Of a stretch of DNA of 64,000 nucleotides, positions 54,001 through 60,821 are shown one piece after another. Under the pieces are notes generated by a model. It ran no database searches. It saw only the letters and a program-made list of their open reading frames with translations, and was not told the origin of the DNA. Source of the stretch: Streptomyces kaniharaensis (GTDB taxonomy: Bacteria > Actinomycetota > Actinomycetes > Streptomycetales > Streptomycetaceae); the NCBI RefSeq assembly GCF_009569385.1, contig NZ_WBOF01000002.1, positions 310,001-374,000 on the forward strand. The letters are read 5' to 3'. Positions within the stretch are counted from its first letter, which is position 1. Every line of letters begins with the position of its first letter. Both the position numbers and the translations under genes were made by a program.

Positions 54001-55362
54001 GACACCGTCGGAGGTGGTGATCCGCCAGTACTCCATGTCCCGGTAGTCGATATCGCCGGCCGCCTTCGGTGCGCCGGTGAGCTGCTCGATCTTGGAGCCG
54101 TCGTCGCTCTGGAGATGCCAGACGCCGCTGGCGTCGTCGCGTACGATCGTGCCGGAGTGGCTACCCAGGGAGAGGGTGGCGTTCTGGCCGCCCCAGCACT
54201 GGTCCGACGAACCCGTGATGCCGGCCTTGTCGCAGCTGCGGTACGAGCGCTCGATGAATCCGGGCTCGTAGCCCCAGCCGTCACCGATCCACGAGGGCTG
54301 GGCGTTCACTGCGGAGGTCTTGCCGTCCACCGCCGCTGAGTTGTAGCCCAGCGCCACGACCGGGGCAGCCCCGCCGAGGGAGGGGGGCACCTGGATCGGG
54401 TAGTTGTAGGTGAAGTTGCCCGCGTTGGACCCCGCTGTCCATGCCATCGACGGCGACAGGGAAGTCGCGGTGTAGTTACCCATGGGGCCCGACGGCGAAG
54501 GCGTCGGCGCAATGACCACGGAGCTACCGCTGCCTGCGTCGGCGGCCGCCGCCTGCGCAGTGGTGAACGACGTCTTCACGGCGCCGTTCTGGCCCTTGCC
54601 CGCTAGGGGTGCGGCAGCCGCCGGTGGCAGAGTCACGTCGGCAGTGATCTTGCCGGAGCCGTCCGTCTTGGACGGGACCGGTGTCTGCGTCCGGCACTCG
54701 GGGCGCTCGGGCGTCGTAAGCGCGCACGCCGGCAGGGCGACCAGGGCGGCTCGATCCGACCAACCAGACGCCTGGAGAGCCTTGAGGTCGAGCGTGACGC
54801 TTGCGCTGCGCCCGTTGCCACCGGCCACCGGCTCCGCGTCGGAGAGGGCGATCAGCGGCCCCGCCGCGCCCGCGGCTTTGCCCTTGTCCGCGCCGGCGAC
54901 CCGAACGGTGACGGCGTGTGCGCTCTCGCCCTTGCCGGCCCCGGGCGCAACCTCGACCGCCAGCGCCCCGGCCTTGGTGCCGGTCGTCCCGCCGGAGGCG
55001 GGCGATGCGCCGCCGGTCGCCTTTCGGGCGGCGTCGGCCTCGGCGCTGTTGAGCCCGAGCGTCACCGTCTCGGTACCGGTGACCACCGGCGCGACCGCTT
55101 CCGGCTTCCACTGCGCCGTCCTTCCCGCCGGCTTGGCACCCGGGGGCCGGACATCGCGGCCCTTGACCGGGACGGTCTCGTTGCCCAGAGGCGTGTTCGG
55201 GGGAGTCCAGACCTCCCCCTCGGGCTGGGGGAAGGTCCACGCCGCCGCTGGCGGCACGGACACTCCGGCCATCGCCAGGGCGACCACTGCCGCCACCGCC
55301 GGCGACCGCCATCGACCGCCTATTCGTGTCCCGGCCCGTTTCCGGGCAGGCCTATCCAGCAC
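48055..55362 (-). CDS. RHS polymorphic toxin, HINT plus papain-like tip
   Basis: A 2435-residue exported protein starting at GTG 55362 with AGGAG eight bases upstream. Residues 1-41 are a Sec signal peptide (VAAVVALAMAGVSVPPAAA). A Pro/Ala linker and beta-rich region follow, then some twenty RHS/YD repeats (for example ATTAQYDALGRITAVW-type units, GLASTRTDSSGNTWSYTYDL). The RHS core ends with LTNLGARQYDPGTGRFISPD and ENDPVNLSDPSG (about 1930-1982). A pretoxin HINT domain starts at CRNSFPPDTPVLMADGSAKA (about 2155) and ends at TPVLVHN (about 2305). The last 130 residues, with CDQC (2330-2333), WPQHFVVIKDG (His 2371) and AFDAWTG (Asp 2382), look like a papain-fold toxin. The tip has lower GC than the rest. 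Confidence 0.88.
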   Translation of the reverse strand: MLDRPARKRAGTRIGGRWRSPAVAAVVALAMAGVSVPPAAAWTFPQPEGEVWTPPNTPLGNETVPVKGRDVRPPGAKPAGRTAQWKPEAVAPVVTGTETVTLGLNSAEADAARKATGGASPASGGTTGTKAGALAVEVAPGAGKGESAHAVTVRVAGADKGKAAGAAGPLIALSDAEPVAGGNGRSASVTLDLKALQASGWSDRAALVALPACALTTPERPECRTQTPVPSKTDGSGKITADVTLPPAAAAPLAGKGQNGAVKTSFTTAQAAAADAGSGSSVVIAPTPSPSGPMGNYTATSLSPSMAWTAGSNAGNFTYNYPIQVPPSLGGAAPVVALGYNSAAVDGKTSAVNAQPSWIGDGWGYEPGFIERSYRSCDKAGITGSSDQCWGGQNATLSLGSHSGTIVRDDASGVWHLQSDDGSKIEQLTGAPKAAGDIDYRDMEYWRITTSDGVQYYFGLNHLPGGDGTDPAANSVLTVPVYSPNSGDPCYNSGSGKNSWCQMAWRWQLDYVIDPHGNLTTYKYATEGNKYQRGTVQGGGTGTLTDYQRAGYLKEIAYGQRLDDQKAAKGTASPAAKILFTVAERCTPGATTDCSESQRTTANANAWPDTPVDQICTDSTCVNSAPTFFTTKRLTTISTQVWVNSAPRTVDTWNLNQELADPGDGTKRLLQLDSIQRVPSNGQAEIKNLPAMQFEYKMRANRIDGLVPAEKMFMRPRIQGITTETGGRIDVLYTDPECSRVNNRMPASEDNNSMACMPTKWYQTDPATAKKTLITDWFDKPLVRSVVEQDRVSTPAIEKTTEYTYNGGAAWHRNDAEFADPRTWDNFRGYQSVTTTTGSGAASEAPKTQQTVTYLRGMDGDYLATGQRSVQVASPLGGTVTDSDWLSGRAVATEVYDKAGGTVQTISGSTYSGQPITATHTQSAGAPAIYARFPDSETTATTKAPLADGSWRTTTTVTTTDPANGNRVKQVNDKGDGTASAPETCTSVKYATSDNPQRVLLTSEIVTVQGPCGTTASAANTIAGIRTLYDGRPFSKAGATGDATSTQVLDHFDQAGNPVYIQGATATFDAYGRPLTTATTDGSAYDRDGAQVSGPSTTPAVTSMAFTPASGALPTETRSTGPMPGWTSTVTQDPARGSPLTDTDVNGRVTTAQYDALGRITAVWAPDRPTSELPSKKFTYAVNGTTAPSTVKTEWINDDAVTYSANIDIYDGLGRPRQTQRTSDAKPTGRLITDTVYDTHGWVIKTSNPYYEKGSFPTESVFIPAADGQVPGQMWNTYDGRGRALRSEFRSYGNLQWATTTAYPGADRTDVTPPAGAMPTTAVIDARGHTTALWQYRTTSATGNAADADVTTYGYTPGGLASTRTDSSGNTWSYTYDLRGRQVSASDPDTGVSQTFYDVNSRIDHTVDAKNNTLAYSYDLLGRRTGMYNGSVAPANQLASWTYDTILKGQPTSSTRYVGGASGAAYTKAVTGYDTAYRPLGASVTIPSAEGALAGTYTTTNTYSPVIGSLKKVSIPAAGGLPAETVSYGRTITGLLTAAASLNKAVIAKVEYDALARPVRTTAGEYGKQVVSTQQYDWSTGRVINSFVDRQVGTTSVDQTSYTYTPSGRVTSATTVQDASVTDTQCFTYDYLGRLTNAWTDTGGTFTTADWTDTSGVVHGTGSSTTVAGIGGCKNATGPAVVSPGGRTIGGPAPYWNTYGYDATGNRTSLVQHDITGNSLNDTTTTQTFGAAKSLNTPTSAPNTGGGTGGPHALLTSTTTGPSGTKAVGYQYDAKGRTTAITDTSGTTTLTWNGEDKLESLVKTGQAGATTYLYDADGNQLIRRNPGKTTLNLPTDELTLDTASGSLSNVRSIAGPGGLTYTRVTAAIGGGQVLIQASDPHGTNNLQITATATQPATRRLSDPFGNPRGTQPAAAAWAGSKGFVGGSKDDTTGLTNLGARQYDPGTGRFISPDPILDTANPQQWNGYGYSENDPVNLSDPSGLSSEECGKLYDCHGGTITFSNTAETSGYVDADTQRRYYETFKDDTQSTTHQWISDQITKHPGVSKPMVVKPMSKYDQGVADVLIGFVNGLVQPAKDLKGCVTGKGCKPLATDANPIAGTIQSVSGMVDTGKQMYHQIQNGEYEYTGGEITGLILIALVTHKVAKGLGAEVPCRNSFPPDTPVLMADGSAKAIGDINPDDTVTATDPQTGQTSSETVTAKIVGHDDTQFTELTLSTSDGKTTPQTTHSLVSTAHHPYWDETTKTWTDAQDLQAGHQLYYPGHGLVVLLAIRTYTTAPQTAHNLTVANLHTYYVLAGNTPVLVHNSNCGPDLGGNWTPRAKSAINGVADCDQCALDIQKALGGGDIYQVAGRFPGARPYVYRGVETNWPQHFVVIKDGRAFDAWTGRGGESIEDYMKNFADPSIPGDDANEILKLTPGTLTPNPASGGLTWRPNP

Positions 55363-55380
55363 CGTGACGGCTCCTCACTA

Positions 55381-55640
55381 ACTATCGACACAACGTCATA
55401 TGGGCATGGCTATGCCATGATCGAGGTGACGATATGTGAGCTCACCGACACGCCGCCAGATCGTTCGAACACTGCATATGAGATTTTTATAAACTCTTGA
55501 CCTCGCTGTCCGCGGCTTTCCGGACATGTCCACGCAAGTCGGCAACGGGTTTGACCCGACCGTAGATCAGACCGCATCGTTCCCACCCGAACGCCCCCCA
55601 TCACGGGGGCAGCCGACCGGGAGGGAATCACACAAGCAGC
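55381..55640. promoter_or_regulatory. AT-rich divergent control region of the toxin locus
   Basis: 260 bp between the RHS gene and the FG-GAP gene, far richer in A+T than the flanks (GAGATTTTTATAAACTC near 55480-55496). It contains CATGGC-TAT-GCCATG (55405-55419) and the perfect palindrome GTGAGCTCAC (55436-55445), both on the RHS side, and TTGACC (55498-55503) on the other. Promoters in both directions must lie here; I cannot assign hexamers with confidence. Confidence 0.5.
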
Positions 55641-58600
55641 ATGTCCACCACGCCGCGCACAATCATGGACACTCCACCGCCACCATCCATACGCAAACGC
55701 GCGCTCGCCCTGACCGCTCTCGGCACCGGCTGCGCCTTGAGCCTCGCCCTGCTCACCGCGCCGACGGCCCTCGCAGCCGACGGCAGCCCAACTCCGGCGA
55801 CCCCGACCCACGGACCTGTGGGCGGAGTGAGGCCGATCGTCCCGTCGATGCCGGCACCACCCCGAACTCCCGTGCAGCAGGCGATACTCGACGCGATCGC
55901 CAAGGCCAAGTCCACGGGCAAGCCGGTCGTGGTCGACGCGATGACCGACTCGGCCTCGAAGACCGTGGCCAACCCGAACGGCACACTGTCGACTACCGAC
56001 AACGCCCAGCCCGTGCGCATCAAGCGCGACGGCGTGTGGGCCGACATCGACTCCACCTTGCGGCCCAACGCCGACGGCACAGTCAGCCCTACGGTTGCGA
56101 GCACCGCCCTCACGTTCTCCGGCGGCGGGAACGGGCCGATGGCCACCGTGACCACTGGTGATGGGAAGAAGCTCTCCGTCGGTGCCCCCTTCGCGCTGCC
56201 GAAGCCGTCGTTGAACGGGGCGACGGCCACCTACCGGAACGTTTTGCCCGACGTCGACCTGCAACTGACGGCACTTCCTGTCGGCGGCTGGCGGGACGTG
56301 ATCGTCGTCCGCACACCCGCGGCCGCCGCCAACCCCGCTCTGAAGACCCTGCACTTCCCCCTCACCGCCCAGGGGCTCACCGTCTCCTCGGACGACCAGG
56401 GACGCATCGATGTCAAGGATGACAAGGGCGCTCTGCGGTTCCGTTCCCCCTCACCCCTGCAGTGGGACTCCTCCAAGCCCGGCGCAGCCGCGCCCGCCGC
56501 CGCCTCCAGGTCGTTCGCGCGTGCGGCGCTGACCGCGGCGCCGGCCGCCGACCCTGCACCGGTCGAAGGGACCCTGTCCACGGCCGAGGCCCCGGGCGAC
56601 GGAGCGAACGTCGCCCGGATCGGCAGCAAGGCCACGGGCGACGCCATCGAGCTCACCCCGGACCCGAAGGCGCTGGGCTCGGGTACCGGCCCCTGGTATC
56701 TGGACCCGACCCTCACGGCCGTCACGAGCTACACGCAGAGCTCCGTCGAGGTGCAGGAGAACCACAAGGACGCGAAGAACTTCAACGCGAAGTCCAACCT
56801 CGCCACCGGTTTCTGCGGCTACCACAGCTCCGACCCCAGCGAGGACTGCGGCACTTTCGGCCGCCAGCGCGCCTACTTCCAGTTCGGCGTCAACCCCGCC
56901 ATCTACACCCAGGTCGCCGGCGCCCAGGTGCCACCCACGCTCTTCACCTCCATCCTCAACGCCCAGGTCACCGGCGCCTCCAGCCCCAGCACCGCCACCA
57001 ACCTCGGCGTCTACTGGGCCCCCACCGCCATCAACGGCGACACCAACTGGTACCAGCAGCCGTGCAACGACAACGGCAACCAGATCATGGGGGGCTGCAC
57101 GTACGTCGGCGGCCAGCCCATCACCGGCACCGGCCCCATGGCCGTCGAGGTCACCGACATCATGAAGCAGGCGGCCGCCGGCAAGTGGGCCACCTGGACC
57201 ATCGGCATCGCCCCCAGCGACACCGAGTGGACCAAGGAATACCGCCACTACATCGCCAACAACCCCAGCGTCACCACCACCTACGACATCACCCCCACCA
57301 TCTGGGACCCCCACACCACCCCCGCCCCCGGCTTCGCCGGCAACGGCACCACCACCCGGTGCACCAGCGGCGGCGCCAACCCCTGGGACAACCCCGGCTG
57401 GATCGGCAGCAACCAGAACGTCTACCTCACCGCCAACAGCTACTCACCCAGCGGCCAGCCCCTCTACACCGGCTTCCACATGTGGGACGACAACGACCCC
57501 AACTTCAGTGTGAAGGACGGCGGTTGGCTCGGCAGCTACAACAACCCCGGCTACAACCTGTCGGTCGGCTCACTGAGTGACGGCCACCAGTACGGCTGGT
57601 ACGCCGCATCCTCCGACGGCCTCCTCACCTCGCCGATGAGCGCGTGGTGCTACTTCCGCGTCGACAAGACCAACCCCCGCGTCAGCATCAGCTCCAACGA
57701 CTTCCCGCCGTCCGGCACCCCGAACCCCAACCCCGCCAAGTACATGAACGACGAGGGCACCTTCGTCATCAACGCCGACGACCCGGCCCCCGGCCAGGGA
57801 CTCCAGGCGTCCGGCGTCGCCTGCGTCCGGGTGAGCACGGATTCGACTCCGGTCACCGGCTGGAAGTGCGGACAGAGCGGCACCATGCCCGCCGGCCAGC
57901 CCTACAAGTACAAGCCCAAGGACTGGGGCACCAACACCCTTTACGCCCAGGCCATGGACAACGCCGGGAACTACAGCCAGCCGGCCGTCTACAACTTCTA
58001 CGTCCCCTGGAAGCCCGGCACCCAGCCCCTGTTCGGCGACGTCGACAACGACCAGAAGCCCGACGTCGTCACCGTCGACAAGAACGGCGACCTGCGGATC
58101 ATCGGCGGCACCAGCGACCCCACCACGTCCCTCGCCGCCCCCGCGGCCGCCGCGCCCGGCAACCGCGACTACGGCGCGACGTGGTCCGACTTCCAGGTCA
58201 GCCACCACGGCACCTTCGCCGTCGGCCAGGCCGTGGACGAGATCATCGCCCACTACAACAAGGACACGACCTCGAAGCTGCGGGAGGCTCTCTACCTGAT
58301 CCCCAACAGCGGCACAGGCCGCTACGACACCCTTATGCCGATCGCCCTCAACCGGCCCGCGTGCACCACCTACGGCACCGGCGCCCCGTGCCCCGGCTAC
58401 AACGGCAAGAACTGGAGCGACGTCTCCCAGGCCATCGCCCTCGGCACACCCGACGGCGAGGCCATCGGCGGCGAGCCGAACAACCCCGACCGCAAGGTCA
58501 TCATGACCCAGACCTCCATCCTCACCCTGGAGAACAACAACCTCTACCTCTTCCAGCCCAACGGCCAGGTCGACAGCCTCGACGCCGCCACGCTCATCCC

Positions 58601-59435
58601 CGCCACCTCGGGCAGCTGGGCCGACCTCGATCTCATCAACCCCGGCGCCGCCAACGGCGCCACCACCCTCCCCGGCGCCACCGACCCGACCTACCAGACC
58701 ACCCTCTGGGCACGGAACCGCACCACCGGCGACGTCTTCGCCTACCCGCTCGGCTGGAAGGCCGACGGAACCGTGGACTACACCGCGCTCACCAAGCCCG
58801 GCCAAGGGATCAAGCTGGCCGTCGGCCAGGCCCTGCCCGCGGCCGACTACCCCCGCATCGGCGCCGGCGACCTCAACAACGACGGCACCGTCGACCTCTG
58901 GGTGATCGACAGGACCAACGCGATCGCCATCTTCCCCGGCAAGAGCAGCACCGGGGTCAAGGGCAAGGTCGAGGCCTTCGACCACTGGAACTTCGCCGGC
59001 TACGCCGACTCCAGCGTCACCGTCCACCCCAACCTCGTGAACTGGCTGTGCGCCGACGCCATCGGCGGCCCCAACGAAGGCACCGAGATCGCCGCCTACG
59101 CCTGCTGGCAGACCATCAACCAGCGGTTCAACTTCGCCACCGACGGCACCATCCGCGCCGGCAGCTGGTGCGTCTCCACCAAGGACAACGCCCTCGGCAA
59201 CGGCGCCCGCCTCGTCCTGTCGAGGTGCATCGGCAACACCGGCCAGAAGTGGTCCGTCCGCGCCGACGGCCGCATCTACCTCCCCGCCACCGTCACCCCG
59301 GACAACCCCGGCGGACGCTGCCTCGAACTGCCCGGCTGGTCCACCGCCCAGGGCACCCGCCTCGACATCTGGGACTGCCCCAGCCTCCAGGCCAACCAGC
59401 AATGGACCCTGAACTACGAACCGCACGCCCCCTGA
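55641..59435 (+). CDS. Large secreted FG-GAP and ricin-domain protein
   Basis: A 1264-residue exported protein. The signal peptide lies in residues about 14-45 (RALALTALGTGCALSLALLT, then TALAA). Next come a beta-rich region (VRIKRDGVWADIDSTLRPNA), a DNRLRE-like domain (YTQSSVEVQENHKDAKNF, ACFQFG-type YFQFGVNP), an Ig-like part, and FG-GAP repeats GDVDNDQKPDVVTVDKNGDL (about 795) and AGDLNNDGTVDLWVIDRTNA (about 1075). A C-terminal ricin trefoil has NWLCADAIGGPNEGTEIAAY and CLELPGWSTAQGTRLDIWDC. It diverges from the RHS toxin. ATG 55641 is the first start; ATG 55668 is possible. FG-GAP and ricin parts suggest binding to a cell surface. Confidence 0.85.
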   Translation: MSTTPRTIMDTPPPPSIRKRALALTALGTGCALSLALLTAPTALAADGSPTPATPTHGPVGGVRPIVPSMPAPPRTPVQQAILDAIAKAKSTGKPVVVDAMTDSASKTVANPNGTLSTTDNAQPVRIKRDGVWADIDSTLRPNADGTVSPTVASTALTFSGGGNGPMATVTTGDGKKLSVGAPFALPKPSLNGATATYRNVLPDVDLQLTALPVGGWRDVIVVRTPAAAANPALKTLHFPLTAQGLTVSSDDQGRIDVKDDKGALRFRSPSPLQWDSSKPGAAAPAAASRSFARAALTAAPAADPAPVEGTLSTAEAPGDGANVARIGSKATGDAIELTPDPKALGSGTGPWYLDPTLTAVTSYTQSSVEVQENHKDAKNFNAKSNLATGFCGYHSSDPSEDCGTFGRQRAYFQFGVNPAIYTQVAGAQVPPTLFTSILNAQVTGASSPSTATNLGVYWAPTAINGDTNWYQQPCNDNGNQIMGGCTYVGGQPITGTGPMAVEVTDIMKQAAAGKWATWTIGIAPSDTEWTKEYRHYIANNPSVTTTYDITPTIWDPHTTPAPGFAGNGTTTRCTSGGANPWDNPGWIGSNQNVYLTANSYSPSGQPLYTGFHMWDDNDPNFSVKDGGWLGSYNNPGYNLSVGSLSDGHQYGWYAASSDGLLTSPMSAWCYFRVDKTNPRVSISSNDFPPSGTPNPNPAKYMNDEGTFVINADDPAPGQGLQASGVACVRVSTDSTPVTGWKCGQSGTMPAGQPYKYKPKDWGTNTLYAQAMDNAGNYSQPAVYNFYVPWKPGTQPLFGDVDNDQKPDVVTVDKNGDLRIIGGTSDPTTSLAAPAAAAPGNRDYGATWSDFQVSHHGTFAVGQAVDEIIAHYNKDTTSKLREALYLIPNSGTGRYDTLMPIALNRPACTTYGTGAPCPGYNGKNWSDVSQAIALGTPDGEAIGGEPNNPDRKVIMTQTSILTLENNNLYLFQPNGQVDSLDAATLIPATSGSWADLDLINPGAANGATTLPGATDPTYQTTLWARNRTTGDVFAYPLGWKADGTVDYTALTKPGQGIKLAVGQALPAADYPRIGAGDLNNDGTVDLWVIDRTNAIAIFPGKSSTGVKGKVEAFDHWNFAGYADSSVTVHPNLVNWLCADAIGGPNEGTEIAAYACWQTINQRFNFATDGTIRAGSWCVSTKDNALGNGARLVLSRCIGNTGQKWSVRADGRIYLPATVTPDNPGGRCLELPGWSTAQGTRLDIWDCPSLQANQQWTLNYEPHAP

Positions 59436-59483
59436 TCGGCCACGCCGCACCAACACCGTGAACTGACCCGACACGCAAGCGCA

Positions 59484-59521
59484 GGGGCGGGGCTCCGGCA
59501 CCCGTCGCGAAGCCCCGCCCC
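59484..59521. terminator. 11-bp GC hairpin between FG-GAP and lipoprotein genes
   Basis: GGGGCGGGGCT (59484-59494) and AGCCCCGCCCC (59511-59521) form a perfect stem with a 16-nt loop. It lies in the 125-bp gap and could end or reduce transcription into the lipoprotein gene. Confidence 0.55.
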
Positions 59522-59560
59522 ACGCCGACACCACCACCCCGTACACACCCATGGGAACCC

Positions 59561-60370
59561 GTGAACACCACCCCTGAGCACCCCGCCGACCAGCGGCGCA
59601 GCACCAGCGTCACCACCAAGAGGGCCCTCGCTGCAACCGCCGCAGCCCTCGCTCTGGCATCGGTCGCCGCCTGCGGCCCCGACAAGGTCGACAGCCACGT
59701 TGCCGGCACCGCCGCCTCCGCCTCCCCCAGCCCCACCGAACGACTCGAGTCGATGACCGGCGTCATCATCCTCGAACGTGCCCAGCAGGACTTCCTCAAG
59801 GCCCCGACGGTGAAGATCACCGGACACCTCACCACCGACGGACAGAAGACCGACTTCACCGTGCAGACCGACACCCAGGGCAACTGCAAGGGATCCTTCA
59901 CCACCGCCGGTCAGGGAACCACGCAGGTGCTGCGCACCTCGGGACAGACCCTCGTCAAGCCCGACGCCCAGGCCCTCGCCAAACTCACCGGCCCCGCAGC
60001 GGCCGAACTCGGCAAGGACCGCTGGCTGCGCCTCGTCCCCGGCGACGCGATGACCACCGTCACCCAGGTGTGCGACCGCAAGAGCATCCCCGTCTTCGGC
60101 GACGGCACCCGCGCCAACCAGGTCGTCAACAGCGGCACCACGACCGTCAACGGCGTTAAGGTCGTCGAGATCCTCGCGATCACCCATGACGAGGGTGGGT
60201 TCACCGGGCACGTCTCCACCGAGACCCCGGCGCGCCCAGTGCGCGTCGAGTCCAAGGAGCAGGACGTGGCCATGGACTTCGCCGACTACGGCACCCCGCT
60301 GGACGCCGCCCTCCCGCCTGCCGACCAAATCATCGACCTGGCAGCCCTGAAGAAGAGCGCCGGAGCCTGA
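59561..60370 (+). CDS. Secreted lipoprotein, LppX/LprG-like
   Basis: A 269-residue protein starting at GTG 59561. The signal peptide (KRALAATAAALALASVAAC) ends in a lipobox, ASVAACG, with Cys about residue 38, so it is lipid anchored on the outside of the membrane. The mature part reads SMTGVIILERAQQDFLKAPT, VKITGHLTTDGQKTDFTVQT and GQTLVKPDAQALAKLTGPAA, then RWLRLVPGDAMTTVTQVCDR. The pattern of a helix followed by long beta strands resembles LppX/LprG or LolA-like lipid-binding lipoproteins. It follows the FG-GAP protein and may be part of the toxin locus. The exact role is unknown. Confidence 0.75.
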   Translation: MNTTPEHPADQRRSTSVTTKRALAATAAALALASVAACGPDKVDSHVAGTAASASPSPTERLESMTGVIILERAQQDFLKAPTVKITGHLTTDGQKTDFTVQTDTQGNCKGSFTTAGQGTTQVLRTSGQTLVKPDAQALAKLTGPAAAELGKDRWLRLVPGDAMTTVTQVCDRKSIPVFGDGTRANQVVNSGTTTVNGVKVVEILAITHDEGGFTGHVSTETPARPVRVESKEQDVAMDFADYGTPLDAALPPADQIIDLAALKKSAGA

Positions 60371-60821
60371 GAAGGGTGGGCCCGTTGGGCGCCTGCCCCG
60401 TGCAAGGCGGCCGGCGGGCCCGCCCGGAGGCCGACCACCTGCTGCGACGGCACCCCGCCGAAGACTGGCTGGGCTGACCGTCAAGGAGCCCGCCCGGACC
60501 CGAGGGGCCGAGCGGTTCGATACAGACGCATGACATGCATCACACTCAATTGCGGAGATCATCTGAATCTTCAGGGTGGCGTTCATCGACCAAAGGGTCC
60601 ACTGCCTCCAGCGCACCTGGAACGCATCCACTCAAGTCCAGCCATGCTGACCGCATGTGATTTGGTGCATCAGGGAGCGGGCGTGTCCTCGCCTGGATCC
60701 TCATGTGGGGCTCGCGGACATGACTTGGCATCACCACGTGGCGGCCGGGCCCGACGCGGCACAGGAGCAGCACGTCCTGCCGTCCGTGGCCGACGTCCCG
60801 TCCTCCTATGATGTCCTCGTC
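60371..60821. other. Intergenic, contains the regulator promoter only
   Basis: No coding frame supported; 60537-60670 is AT-richer than its surroundings. TATGAT at 60807-60812, nine bases before ATG 60822, is a good -10 for a leaderless transcript of the next gene; no clear -35 box. Confidence 0.5.

Noticed and set aside
51148..54339. Plus-strand open frame of 1063 codons
   Set aside because: It is antisense to the RHS gene, whose signal peptide, repeats and ribosome site are clear. The plus frame is Gly/Val/Ala-rich with no domain, as expected for a shadow of high-GC coding DNA.
57570..59552. Minus-strand open frame of 660 codons
   Set aside because: It is the antisense of the FG-GAP/ricin protein and is Val/Gly/Asp-rich with no recognisable domain.
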